Assembly: GCA_963738445.1 (NCBI GenBank)
Contig: CAVTWS010000024.1
Coordinates: 186,001 to 250,000 of the forward strand
Source: CAVTWS01 sp963738445
Lineage (GTDB): Bacteria > Actinomycetota > Acidimicrobiia > Acidimicrobiales > SHLQ01
Reading direction: 5' to 3'
Length of the DNA stretch: 64,000 nt
Position numbers and translations under genes: made by a program. The notes below the pieces were generated by a model that worked only from the letters and a program-made list of their open reading frames with translations, was not told the origin of the DNA and ran no database searches. Positions 9,666 to 18,430 of the stretch are shown piece by piece (positions within the stretch are counted from its first letter, which is position 1; every line of letters begins with the position of its first letter).

Positions 9666-10715
9666 TCAGCGTCCACGATCGATCGCCGGCTCCGACGCCC
9701 AGGCCACCGCCGGGTCACCGCGATGCACGACCTGCACCGGGTCGCCGCGCCGGTGAACCGGTGGAGTCTCCGCTCGCACCCGGAGCTCGAGCCCATCTAT
9801 CGCGACCCGGTACGCGCAGTCGTGCCCGTAGTACTCGACCTCGAGCACCTCGCCCGGGCCACCGGGTTGCACCGTCATGTCCTCGGGTCGCACCAGGACC
9901 ACGACAGCACCATCGAACGAGCCGCGGAGCGGGATCGCTCCGACCGACGTCTCCGCCGCGGCGCCTCGGGCGTCGCCCGGCACGAGGTTGGCCTCCCCCA
10001 CGAAACCGGCGACCCACGGGGTGACGGGATCGGTGTAGATCTCCGCCGGCGCCCCCTGCTGCACCATTCGGCCCCCGTACAGGACCGCCACCTGATCACC
10101 GACGTAGAACGCCTCCTCCTGATCGTGGGTGACGAACACGGCCGTGATCTCGATGTCGTTCAACAGCGCTCGGACGTCGCGCCGCACCTGAACCCGCAGC
10201 GACGCATCCAGGTTGGAGAACGGTTCGTCGAGCAGGAGCACATCGGGGGCGGGAGCCAGCGCCCGGGCGAGGGCGACCCGCTGCTGCTGACCGCCGGACA
10301 ACGTCCCCGGCAACCGCCGGGCCTGACCGGCCAGATCGACCATGTCGAGAACCTGCCCCACCCGGCCCGAACGACGTTGCGCCTTCGGGAGGCCGAACCC
10401 GACGTTGTCGTGCACGCTCAGATGCGGGAACAGCGCCCAGTCCTGGAACACCATGCCGACCCGCCGGTGTTCCGGGGGGACCCACAGGCCGGGGCCGGCG
10501 ACGATCCGCTCCCCGATGCGCACGATCCCGGCGTCGGGCCGCTCCAGACCCGAGATAAGGCGGAGCAGGGTCGTCTTGCCGCAACCGCTCGGCCCCAACA
10601 AGGCGAGCGTGGACCCGGGCTGCACCGCCACGGAGACGTCCTGCAGCACGGGAGTCGATCCGAATTGCTTGGCGACGCCGGTGACCTCGATGCCCACGGG
10701 ACCGGACGGCGTCAT
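9666..10715 (-). CDS. Iron-type ABC transporter ATP-binding protein
   Basis: The 349-residue protein has the ABC motifs in order: Walker A GPSGCGKTT near residue 39, Q-loop VFQDWALFPH, signature LSGGQQQR, Walker B VLLLDEP and the H-loop FVTHDQEEAF. A C-terminal TOBE-like region (about 250-345) includes VVVLVRPEDM. This matches FbpC/PotA-type ATPases that energise Fe(III) or polyamine import. The start ATG has no ribosome site but lies 7 nt after TAACCT, consistent with leaderless transcription. It is the first gene of the importer, followed by the lipoprotein and permease genes on the same strand. Confidence 0.9.
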   Translation of the reverse strand: MTPSGPVGIEVTGVAKQFGSTPVLQDVSVAVQPGSTLALLGPSGCGKTTLLRLISGLERPDAGIVRIGERIVAGPGLWVPPEHRRVGMVFQDWALFPHLSVHDNVGFGLPKAQRRSGRVGQVLDMVDLAGQARRLPGTLSGGQQQRVALARALAPAPDVLLLDEPFSNLDASLRVQVRRDVRALLNDIEITAVFVTHDQEEAFYVGDQVAVLYGGRMVQQGAPAEIYTDPVTPWVAGFVGEANLVPGDARGAAAETSVGAIPLRGSFDGAVVVLVRPEDMTVQPGGPGEVLEVEYYGHDCAYRVAIDGLELRVRAETPPVHRRGDPVQVVHRGDPAVAWASEPAIDRGR

Positions 10716-10722
10716 GGCCGCG

Positions 10723-10728
10723 AGGTTA
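10723..10728 (-). promoter_or_regulatory. Putative -10 element TAACCT (minus strand) for the ABC ATPase gene
   Basis: On the minus strand TAACCT ends 7 nt before the ATG at 10715. The start lacks a Shine-Dalgarno sequence, so the transcript may be leaderless. Confidence 0.4.
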
Positions 10729-10769
10729 CCGCCGCCGCCCCGGGCCCGATCATCCGTGGACGGCCCCGG

Positions 10770-11134
10770 TCAGGAGCTCGGCAGAACCTCGGCGACGGCA
10801 CGGGAGCGGTCGATCTCCGCCGGGTCCTAGCCGATCACGGGCTCGCACTCGGCGAAGAAGCGGTCGAAGAACTCGAGGGCGGCGCGCTCCCGGGGCGTGA
10901 ACCGATCGGAGTCCGGCGACAGCAGGCACGCGAGCATCGTCGTCGGAGATCGAGGGGTCCTTGCGCGAGGCCGAGCACGGCTCACAGGCGCCCATCTGCG
11001 CGCTATGGAGTCGGAGCAGCTCCACCAACCGCGGTTCGAGCGCGCCGCGTCGGAAAGTGGCGGACCGCGGCCTCGATCATGGCTCGCGACCCGGTCGGAA
11101 GTTCGTCCCACGGGATCGGCTCGATCCTCGACAT
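10770..11134 (-). pseudogene. Carboxymuconolactone decarboxylase (AhpD-like) family remnant
   Basis: Joined across frames, the text reads MSRIEPIPWDELP, then VELLRLHSAQMGACEPCSASR with the CxxC pair of the CMD/AhpD family, then a block ending FFDRFFAECEPVIG. Two one-base shifts (about 11040 and 10945) and an in-frame TAG at 10827-10829 interrupt it. Reading past the TAG gives 18 more residues to a TGA at 10770. The ATG overlaps the stop of the upstream gene (TGATG), which suggests coupled translation in the intact ancestor. Because it combines two indels and a nonsense codon in under 400 bp, I treat it as degenerate, though sequencing error is possible. Confidence 0.6.
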
Positions 11135-11565
11135 CAGGCGGCGACCTCATCGATCCAGGGGCCCACTCCGCTGATGCGCTCGATCGTGACCCTCACCACC
11201 ACCGACGTGGGCGAATCGCGAAGGGCCAAGGGGTGGCGGTTCAGACCCACGTACTTCATGGCCAAGCGGTCCATCAGGTCGGGGTCGGGTCCGGGCTCGA
11301 TCAGGGCCCGACCACGGACGATGAGATGGCGCTGGAAGCCGCGGCTGTTCCGGACGGTGTCCTCGATCGACAGGATCACCTTCGGGTCTCGTGCCAGGTT
11401 GCGCGCCTTGACGCTGCTGGCGTCGGTGCCGAACAGGATCTCGTCATCACGGGCCACCACCCACACCACCGAGACCTGCGGCGAGCCATCCGCGTTGCAC
11501 GTCCAGACGTGCGCCACGGCGTCGGAGCCCAGTACCGCCTGGGCCGGAGCGGGAATGACGACCAT
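11134..11565 (-). CDS. PPOX-class / F420-dependent pyridoxamine-oxidase-like protein
   Basis: The 143-residue protein has the split beta-barrel pattern of the pyridoxamine 5'-phosphate oxidase-like superfamily: LGSDAVAHVWTCNADGSPQVSVVWV, then DDEILFGTDASSVKARNLARDPKV. Actinobacterial members bind F420 or flavin and act as small reductases. I chose the ATG at 11565 (MVVIPAP), which matches the usual family N-terminus; an upstream in-frame start at 11643 would add a low-complexity lead. It is probably co-transcribed with the damaged CMD-family gene that overlaps its stop codon. The substrate is unknown. Confidence 0.8.
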   Translation of the reverse strand: MVVIPAPAQAVLGSDAVAHVWTCNADGSPQVSVVWVVARDDEILFGTDASSVKARNLARDPKVILSIEDTVRNSRGFQRHLIVRGRALIEPGPDPDLMDRLAMKYVGLNRHPLALRDSPTSVVVRVTIERISGVGPWIDEVAA

Positions 11566-11740
11566 GGCCAACCCCCAAGAGGACGTGTCGGATGTGGTTC
11601 GACCTTCGCACGCACCCGAAGGGGTGTCAACCATCACCTTCACGTCGCCCCTTCACTTCAGCCGGCCGAGGCGCGACAATGGCGTCCGTCACATCCAACG
11701 ATCCGAGGCGACCACCAGAAACGATCGAGAGGCAAGGCCC

Positions 11741-12181
11741 ATGAGCACGAGTTCGGTCAGAGCAGTTCTCGAACGGAAGGGATCCGAAGTCGCGTGGGTC
11801 GACCCGGGCACCAGCATCGCCGATGCGTTGGCCGTGCTCGATCACCACGGCATCGGTGCAGTCATCGTGTCCACCACCGGTCGCGATGTCGCCGGGATCA
11901 TGTCGGAGCGCGACGTCGTGCGGGCCTTGAGCCGTACCGGTCCGGGGGTACTCGACCGACCGGTGTCGACGATCATGACGACACCGGTCGAGACGTGCGA
12001 ACCGCACCACACCGTGGCGGAGGTGATGGCCCTCATGACCGAGCGCCGGTTCCGCCATCTTCCCGTCGTCGTCGAGGGCGAGCTGATCGGCCTCATCAGC
12101 ATCGGCGACGCCGTCAAGCAGCGGGTCGGCGAGCTCGAGCACGACGCGCAGGATCTCCTCGACTACATCCACGCCCGCTGA
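11741..12181 (+). CDS. Two-CBS-domain protein
   Basis: The 146-residue product consists almost only of two CBS motifs, about residues 10-62 (VDPGTSIADALAVLDHHGIGAVIV) and 78-130 (CEPHHTVAEVMALMTERRFRHLPVV). Paired CBS units bind adenine nucleotides or related ligands and act as sensors. The ATG has a GAGAGG ribosome site at a good distance. It stands alone between a divergent PPOX-type gene and a convergent VOC gene, so its partner is not evident. Stand-alone CBS proteins of this size are common in this phylum. Confidence 0.88.
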   Translation: MSTSSVRAVLERKGSEVAWVDPGTSIADALAVLDHHGIGAVIVSTTGRDVAGIMSERDVVRALSRTGPGVLDRPVSTIMTTPVETCEPHHTVAEVMALMTERRFRHLPVVVEGELIGLISIGDAVKQRVGELEHDAQDLLDYIHAR

Positions 12182-12214
12182 CGCCGTCGCACCGCCACCG
12201 CGTCAGACGGCGCG

Positions 12215-12604
12215 TCAGGCGAGCATCTGGACGACCTCGATGAGATGGCCCTCGGGATCGGCCACGAAGGCGACCCGCACCCCGTGCTCCGCCATGGTGC
12301 GCACCGGATCGACGACCGAGCCGCCCGCGACGACGGCACGTTCGACGAACGCATCCAGATCGTCCGAGGTCACCCCGAGGATCACCTCGTCCGACGACGG
12401 CGTGGTGCGATCGGCGTAGGCCAGCAGCACGAGCGACGTACCGCCCGAGGACGACGACCTGAACATCGTCTCCTCGATCTCCCGGCCGGCAATGTCGGCG
12501 GTGACCCGGGCGACCTTCTCCAGCCCGAACACGGTCAGGTAGAAGGACTCACAGGCGTCGAGATCAGCGACGACGAGTTTCGTGAAGGACAAGCTGTCGG
12601 CCAT
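12215..12604 (-). CDS. VOC (glyoxalase/bleomycin-resistance) superfamily protein
   Basis: This 129-residue single-module protein shows the VOC fold pattern: FTKLVVADLDACESFY at the start, a central SLVLLAY strand, and the end GVRVAFVADPEGHLIEVVQ with the metal-ligand Glu. Members are metal-dependent lyases, isomerases or dioxygenases. The ATG at 12604 has a GGGAGG ribosome site. The gene converges on the CBS gene and diverges from the alpha/beta hydrolase gene. The substrate is unknown. Confidence 0.87.
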   Translation of the reverse strand: MADSLSFTKLVVADLDACESFYLTVFGLEKVARVTADIAGREIEETMFRSSSSGGTSLVLLAYADRTTPSSDEVILGVTSDDLDAFVERAVVAGGSVVDPVRTMAEHGVRVAFVADPEGHLIEVVQMLA

Positions 12605-12640
12605 CGGAGCCTCCCGGGTTCACCGGAGTTGTACTACAGC

Positions 12641-12698
12641 CCGGTCAGGGCCTGCTCACACCGCTGGCCGGCTCGCCGGTCAGGGCCTGCTCGCACCG
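12641..12698. repeat. Imperfect direct repeat, two 23-bp copies 35 bp apart
   Basis: CCGGTCAGGGCCTGCTCACACCG at 12641-12663 recurs at 12676-12698 with one change (A to G). The pair lies in the gap between the divergent VOC and hydrolase genes, so it may be a regulatory duplication. Confidence 0.85.
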
Positions 12699-12727
12699 GC
12701 GGGCCGCAGCGGTCAAGATGAACCTCC

Positions 12728-13450
12728 ATGGCGCCCCTTCCCCTCGTCCTCATCCATGGCGGTGGCTTCGCCGCCTCGTGCTGGGACCCCACCATCCCGC
12801 ACCTGGCCGACCCGGTGCTCGCCGTCGACCTCCCCGGACGTGGGCGCCATCCCGCGCCGCTCGTGGGGCTGACCATCGAGGACTTCGCCTCCTCGGTGCT
12901 CGCCGACATCGACGAGGCGGGCCTGGACCGGGTGATCCTCGTCGGACATTCGATGGCGGGCGTCACGATGCCTCGGGTGGCGGCGCGGCTCGGCGATCAA
13001 TGCGCCGGCATCATCTTCGTCGCCTGCACCGTGCCCCCGGACGGGGGAACGATCATCGACACCTTGCCGGCGGACTTCCAGGACACCGTGCGCACCACCG
13101 TCGCGGCGTCCGTCGACAAGGACCCCGAGATCTTGGATCCTGAGCGGGCGTTCGCCATCTTCGGCAACGGCCTCACCCAGGCCATGTGGGACATGTGCGT
13201 GCGCCTGATGACCCGCGAGGCTCCCGGCATCACCTTGGAGACCGTCGACATCTCGCCGTACTACGAGGTCGAGAACAAGATGTGGATCCTGTGCACCGAC
13301 GACGCCATCTGCATCCCGGAGAACCAGCGTCGGTTCGCCGGGTACGCCCGCACCGACACCGTCGAGCTGGAGGCCAGCCACATGGCCATGATCCAACGCC
13401 CGGTCCAGCTCGCCGCCACCATCGAGGCGATCCGCAACCACTGGTCATAG
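12728..13450 (+). CDS. Alpha/beta hydrolase
   Basis: The 240-residue protein has the oxyanion motif LIHGGGF, the nucleophile elbow GHSMAG (Ser near residue 79), a candidate acid in CTDDAICIP, and the catalytic His in EASHMAMI near the end. It resembles small esterases of the salicylate-binding/methyl-esterase type (hydroxynitrile lyase-like group). There is no signal peptide, so it should be cytosolic. The start follows CAAGATGAACCTCC without a clear Shine-Dalgarno sequence. It is the only forward gene in its neighbourhood. Confidence 0.87.
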   Translation: MAPLPLVLIHGGGFAASCWDPTIPHLADPVLAVDLPGRGRHPAPLVGLTIEDFASSVLADIDEAGLDRVILVGHSMAGVTMPRVAARLGDQCAGIIFVACTVPPDGGTIIDTLPADFQDTVRTTVAASVDKDPEILDPERAFAIFGNGLTQAMWDMCVRLMTREAPGITLETVDISPYYEVENKMWILCTDDAICIPENQRRFAGYARTDTVELEASHMAMIQRPVQLAATIEAIRNHWS

Positions 13451-13510
13451 GCGGTCCGGGCCTGCCGGGGCCGGCGCGGGTCACGAGGCGGTGCGCCCGA
13501 GTTCGTCGGG

Positions 13511-14047
13511 CTACAGCCAGCTGACCCGAGCCGAGGTGACGTTGCCTTCCGGGGCCACGGCGAGCTTCCCCTGATGCACCTGGTCCAGGAGGTGCCGGGT
13601 GGACGCCACGATCGCCGGCGCCGCCTCGCGGATGCCCTCGATGTCGGTCTCGGTGACATCGCCGGGTTCGACACGAGCCTCAGCCAGGACGGGGCCGAGG
13701 TCGCGCAGTCGTTCCTCGAGCCAGTCGAGTGGTGAGGCGCTGAGCTCGGGCACGAAGGTCCGCCGACCCGGCTCCCAGCCACGGAAGCGCGGATGGTGGT
13801 GGGTCCGGTCGAACGATCCGGCGGGACCGTCGGCGGATTCGAGCAGGTCGATGCGCCACAACGGCTCGCCCACGGCGATGGGGCGCGAGGCGTAGATGGA
13901 GCCCTCGATCGCACCCGGCTCGAGCCGGCGAAGCTCCAGGCGCACCCCGCGTTCGGCGCCCTCCTGCCCCGGCTCGGGCGATGGGTCGACGAAGTAGAGG
14001 TCGCTGAGGACCATGGCCACTCGCTCGAATCCGAACAGCTGCAACAT
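13511..14047 (-). CDS. Conserved hypothetical protein
   Basis: I do not recognise this 178-residue protein. It begins MLQLFGFERVAM and contains repeated acidic and Arg-rich beta-like segments, a His cluster (RTHHHPRF) and a helical stretch near 120-165. There is no signal peptide or membrane helix. A TAGGGT -10 element ends 6 nt before its ATG, which supports the start and leaderless expression. Codon use matches its neighbours, and the frame is intact over its whole length, so it is likely a real gene. Confidence 0.65.
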   Translation of the reverse strand: MLQLFGFERVAMVLSDLYFVDPSPEPGQEGAERGVRLELRRLEPGAIEGSIYASRPIAVGEPLWRIDLLESADGPAGSFDRTHHHPRFRGWEPGRRTFVPELSASPLDWLEERLRDLGPVLAEARVEPGDVTETDIEGIREAAPAIVASTRHLLDQVHQGKLAVAPEGNVTSARVSWL

Positions 14048-14053
14048 GCGGCC

Positions 14054-14059
14054 ACCCTA
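14054..14059 (-). promoter_or_regulatory. Putative -10 element TAGGGT (minus strand)
   Basis: TAGGGT on the minus strand ends 6 nt before the ATG at 14047. The gap to the next gene also carries a tandem 15-bp repeat (14086-14100 and 14101-14115, one mismatch at the first base). Confidence 0.5.
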
Positions 14060-14155
14060 CCCGAGCCGAATCTCCGGGCTCCTGGCTCGCCGGGCTCGGG
14101 GTCGCCGGGCTCGGGATGTGAGGGTGTCCCGGTGTCTGGGTGTCCGGTGGGGAGA

Positions 14156-14578
14156 TCAGACCCGCTCGAGGACCACCACCGGGATCAGCCGATCCGTGTT
14201 GGCGGCATATTCGTCGAAGTTCGGCATCAGGTCCGCCTGGGCGCGGAACAAGCGGTCCCGCTCGTCGCCCTCGACGATGCGGGCCGTGGCCTCGAACGTC
14301 TCGCCCGGGAGCTCGACCGTGACCTCGGGATGGGCCTTCATGTTGAGGAACCAGTGCGGGTGGGCGGGAGCGCCACCCTTCGAGGCGATGATGACGACCC
14401 GGTCATCGTCGAGGGTGTGGACCAGAGGAATGGTGCGCTTCATCCCCGTCTTGGCGCCCGTGGTCGTGATCACCACCAGCGGTTGGCCGGCGAAGACACC
14501 GGTGACGTTGCCGCCGGACGCTCGGAATTCATTGATGAGGTTCGTGTTGAAGTCGTGCATGTCGAAGGTGTCGGCCAT
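14156..14578 (-). CDS. Deazaflavin (F420)-dependent nitroreductase, DDN-like
   Basis: The 140-residue protein has the DDN family pattern: an N-terminal helix, then FAGQPLVVITTTGAKTGMKRTIPL, GGAPAHPHWFLNMKAHPEVTVEL and a C-terminal EYAANTDRLIPVVVLERV. These small split-barrel proteins use reduced F420, often for quinone reduction. I chose the ATG at 14578 because the family starts just before the FNTNLINEFR helix and because TAGGGT lies 7 nt upstream. It stands alone, divergent from the secreted DUF5979 gene. Confidence 0.88.
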   Translation of the reverse strand: MADTFDMHDFNTNLINEFRASGGNVTGVFAGQPLVVITTTGAKTGMKRTIPLVHTLDDDRVVIIASKGGAPAHPHWFLNMKAHPEVTVELPGETFEATARIVEGDERDRLFRAQADLMPNFDEYAANTDRLIPVVVLERV

Positions 14579-14585
14579 GCCTGCA

Positions 14586-14591
14586 ACCCTA
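14586..14591 (-). promoter_or_regulatory. Putative -10 element TAGGGT (minus strand) for the DDN-like gene
   Basis: TAGGGT on the minus strand ends 7 nt before the ATG at 14578, with no Shine-Dalgarno sequence between them. Confidence 0.45.
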
Positions 14592-14712
14592 CCGAGCGAC
14601 CCCTCGACCTGCGCCGAACACCGCCATCGGGACCTCGGCATGTCACCCCGAACCACCGAAGGAGGCGTCTTCGTCGCGTTCCGTGGTCCATCTCGCCGCC
14701 CGTGACCGAGGG

Positions 14713-14743
14713 GGGGCAATTCTGCCCCTTTTCGTGGTATATC
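14713..14743 (+). promoter_or_regulatory. Palindrome GGGGCA-ATTC-TGCCCC next to a TATATC -10 box
   Basis: A perfect 6-bp inverted repeat (14713-14728) is followed by TTTT and then TGGTATATC, in which TATATC at 14738-14743 could be a -10 box for the DUF5979 gene. The palindrome covers the expected -35 position. It also looks like a short intrinsic terminator, but no forward gene precedes it. An operator is therefore more likely. Confidence 0.35.
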
Positions 14744-14815
14744 ACTCTGCGTGTGCTAGACCGTCACGCACGGCGGTGCGACGTACCGGCCTTACGTGAC
14801 AGGGAGATTCAGACG

Positions 14816-16010
14816 ATGAGCAGTGCACTTCGCGGACGGATGGTGTTCCGTCTCGTCCTCATGGCGGCGGTGGTGGCGCTCGTGGCCGTCGTCATGACCA
14901 CCGCCCGAGCCGAGAGCAGCGACGAAGCCGGCGCCCAGCCGGACCAGACCGGCAGCTTCAAGATCATCAAGACGCACCCGGGCTTCCCGCAGAGCGACGT
15001 CGTGGACGACATGTTCCAGTTCGACGTCGAGTGCTCCGACACCAACGGTCGCGAGATCGCCAACGGCGGCCCCGTACATCTACCCGGATGACTTCACGGG
15101 CGCTCAGGTGCAAGACCCCACCGAGCTCCCCCTGGGCACCGACTGCATCGTCACCGAGACCACACTGGCCGCGGGCGCCGCGTTCGGATCCTGGCTGGTC
15201 GAGACCGATGTCGAAGCCGGGCAGGCCTTCATCCCGCAGAACCCCCGCACCGTCACCATCAACAACGCGAGCGGCAACAACACGATCCGGTTCCGCAACA
15301 CGCTCGAGGAGCCCGAGCCGGTCCCCGCTCAGTTCACCATCGTCAAGAACTTCAACCCGTCGACGGCGGCCGACGGCACCGCCTTCTACTACCAGGTGAT
15401 CTGTGAACGCGGGGGCCAGAACCTGTTCACGGGGGCGTTCGGCCCGCTCGACACGCACGGCGAGGAGCTCGTCATCAGCAACATCGGCCCCGGCGGCACG
15501 CTCGAGGTCGGCGACCAGTGCACGGTCGAGGAGACCGGCGCCGGCTTCGGACCGTTGCCCACCGGCTGGACCGTGTCGCCCACGGGGGCGGTTCCGGTCA
15601 CGCCCGGTACGCCGGCCGACGACGTCACCGTCACCTTCGTCAACACGCCGCCGCCCGTCGTGCCCGAGTACGGGAACATCCGCATCGTCAAGATCGCCCC
15701 TCCCGGAGACTTCGGGTTCTTCTTCACGATCAGTTGCGAGTCAGTTGGCGTCGGTCTCAACTATCCCGGTGACTTCACCAATGGCGAGGCCCTCATCCCC
15801 GACCTTCCGGCCGGCGAACTCTGCGTGGTCGTAGAAGACTTCCCCAATGGCGACATCACCGATTTCGCCACCAGCGTCAACGGTGTGTGTGGCCTGGACG
15901 GTGCCGGCGCCATCGTGGCCAACGAGACGCTCACCTTCACCTTCGTCAACGAGCTGGTCGACGATTACACCGGTCAGTCCGTCTGCCCGCCGAACCAGCC
16001 AGACAACTGA
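14816..16010 (+). CDS. Secreted protein with three DUF5979-like domains (frameshifted)
   Basis: An N-terminal Arg segment and hydrophobic core (MVFRLVLMAAVVALVAVV) end in ARA-ES, a Sec signal peptide. Three repeats follow, each opening with a strand such as FKIIKTHPG, FTIVKNFNP or IRIVKIAPP and carrying spaced Cys residues and a closing TFVN-type strand, as in DUF5979 adhesion-type beta-sandwich domains. The frame breaks near 15070 in a GGCCCCG run; removing one C restores GGPYIYPDDF. The start has GGGAG upstream. No LPXTG, membrane anchor or lipobox is seen, so the protein may be released. A strong double hairpin follows the stop. Confidence 0.78.
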
Positions 16011-16037
16011 CCCAGCCCGTCTCCTCGGGGGAAGCCG

Positions 16038-16093
16038 GAGCCCGCACCTGAAAGGGTGCGGGCTCTGCTGCTTTTCGCACCTCTCGAGGTGCG
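16038..16093. terminator. Double-hairpin bidirectional terminator
   Basis: The first hairpin has a perfect 11-bp stem (GAGCCCGCACC at 16038-16048, GGTGCGGGCTC at 16055-16065) with loop TGAAAG, followed by CTTTT at 16071-16075. A second 7-bp hairpin, CGCACCT-CTCG-AGGTGCG, ends at 16093. They separate the convergent DUF5979 and molybdenum hydroxylase genes and could serve both. Confidence 0.8.
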
Positions 16094-16113
16094 GGCTCTG
16101 CCGCGTCGCCGGG

Positions 16114-18430
16114 TCAGATTGGGTCCCCGTCGGGGTGGAGCGTGCTCCACACCCGGTCGGGGGTCAGCGGTGTCGTCACCAGGGACCAGTCGGCCTCCGG
16201 GATCGCCGCGACGACGGCGTTCACGACGGCGGCGTAGGCGCCGTTGGTTCCGCCCTCGCCCATGCCTTTCATGCCCCCGGGTGTGTACGGGCTCGGCGTC
16301 TCGATGTGCTCGATGAGGATGTCGGGGACGGTGGCACTGACGGGCACCTGGTAATCGAGCAGCGTCGACGACTGCGGCTGCCCGTCGGCGTCGTACCCCA
16401 CGGCCTCCATCAGGGCGGCGCCGATCCCTTGGGCGACACCACCGTGGATCTGCCCCTCGACGATCATGGGGTTCACGATCGTGCCGCAGTCGTTGACCAC
16501 GACGTACTCCTCGACCTCGACGTGACCGGTCGACTCGTCGATGGCCACCCGGCACGCGTGGGTGGCGTAGGAGAAGGTGGCGCTCGGCGGGTCGTAGGCA
16601 TAGGTGGCCTGGAGCCCGGGCTCCATCCCGTCGGGCAGACGGAACCCTTGCCATGCCCGGCGGGCCACGGCGACGATGTCGACGGACACCTCCGTGCCCA
16701 CCACTCGGGCTCGACCACCGACCAGCTCGATGTCGGCCGGGTTGGATTCGAGCATCTCCGCGGCCACGGCGGCGATCTGGCCGGCCACCCGCCGGCTGGC
16801 GACCAGGGCGCTGCCCCCGCCCACCGCCATCGACCGGGAGGCCGCCGTGCCGTACGCCGAGTACGGGGCGGTGTCGGTGTCGCCGTGGACGAGCGCGATC
16901 ACGGACGGGTCGACGCCGAGCTGATCGGCGACGAGCTGGGGGATGGAGGTCTCGAGCCCTTGGCCGTGGGGCGACACGCCCGTGGCCACCCGGACGGAAC
17001 CGTCGGGTTCCATGCGGACGACCGCCGTCTCGTACCCGCCGATGGCCAGGCCGATCAGCTCGTTGTCGTTGCTGTTGCCGATGCCGGCCATCTGGACGTA
17101 GCTGCAGAACCCCACGCCGCGCCGCCGGCCATCGTCGGACACCGGCGATTCGGCGATCATCTCGGCCGCTCGCCGCAGCGCGGCCGGGTAGTCCCCGTTG
17201 TCGAAGGTCAGGAAGGTGCGCGTGGTGTAGGGCAGCTCGCCCGGGCCGAGCATGTTCCTGAGCCGCAGGTCCACCGGGTCGACGCCGAGCTCGGCGGCCA
17301 CGAGTTCGACGGCGCGGCTCTCGGATCATGGCGGCCTGGGTCTGCCCGAATCCTCGGTAGGCGCCGGTGGACATGGTGGTCGTGGCGACCAACCGGCCCA
17401 CGCCGCGCACCGCCTCCCACCGGTACGGACCGGGGAGGTTGCCGTACGCCGTGAACAGTGGGCCGCCCCCGAACACTGCGAACCGCGCTCCGGCATTGCG
17501 GCAGCCGGCGACGCGGAGACCCCGCAGGGTGCCGTCCCGATCGAACGCCACGTCGACCTCGTGGAGCTCGTCGCGTGCGTGCGTGGTGGCCACCAGCGAC
17601 TCGAACCGATCCTCGACCCATTTGACGGGACACCCGAGCTCGAGGGCGGCGACGATCACCATCATCTCGTCCTCGTACAGGTGGTCCTTCAGACCGAACC
17701 CACCGCCGACATCAGGGGCGATCACCCGCACCGAAGATTGGCGGAGGTTCAGCACCTCGCAGATGACGTCCCGGACGGCGTGGGGAGCCTGGGTGGAGGT
17801 GTACACGGTCAGGCGCCCACCCGGTTCCGGGATGGCCACGACACCCCGGGTCTCCATGGCCAACCCGTGTACCCGCCCGATGCGGATCGTCGTCGACAGC
17901 ACCCGATCGGCGCGAGCGAAGGTCTCGTCGGTGTGGTCAGCGGGATCCCCCGCCTCGAAGGTGGCGAGAACGTTCGAGCCGCGATCGGGGTAGAGCAGCG
18001 GCGCACCGGGGGCCAGCGCCGCCTCCATGGTGGCGACCGGTGGGAGGTCGTCGATCCCGAGCTCGATCTCGTCGACGCCGTCCTCGGCCTCGTATCGATT
18101 CGAGGCGACCACGACACCGATCGGCTGCCCCACGTACCGGAGATGCCCGTCGACGACGGGCGTGTGGCGCTGGTCCTGGTCCCCGACGACCCACAGCACC
18201 GGGAGCCCGCCGTGGCAGCGCCCCTCGATGGCGGAAGGACCGACGAAGTCGACGCCGGCGGGTAGGGACTCGGCGGTCACCGACGTGACGACCCCGTGGG
18301 CGACCGGGCTGCGGAGCACGGCCGCCTCCCGGAGCCCCGGCACGACGATGTCGTCGAGATAGCGACCGGTGCCGCGAAGTGCCTTGTGATCGTTGACCCG
18401 CGGTGTACGCCGGCCTACATGGGGCGTCAT
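16114..18430 (-). CDS. Xanthine dehydrogenase-family molybdopterin-binding subunit, CoxL-like (frameshifted)
   Basis: About 770 residues of the large subunit of a molybdenum hydroxylase. Landmarks are VGQPIGVVVA, GGGFGLKDHLYEDE, the active-site loop AYRGFGQ, GGGSALVASRR, and GMKGMGEGGTNGA with the catalytic Glu. The loop is neither AYxCSFR (form I CO dehydrogenase) nor AYRGAGR (form II), so CO is not the likely substrate. The frame breaks near 17320: one extra C after AMIRE; past it, RAVELVAAELGVDP continues. Its ATG overlaps the [2Fe-2S] subunit stop by 4 bp (ATGA). The order is medium, small, large subunit. Confidence 0.88.

Noticed and set aside
14713..14732. Intrinsic terminator GGGGCA-ATTC-TGCCCC-TTTT
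   Set aside because: No forward gene ends before it and it overlaps the expected promoter of the downstream gene, so an operator is more likely than a terminator.
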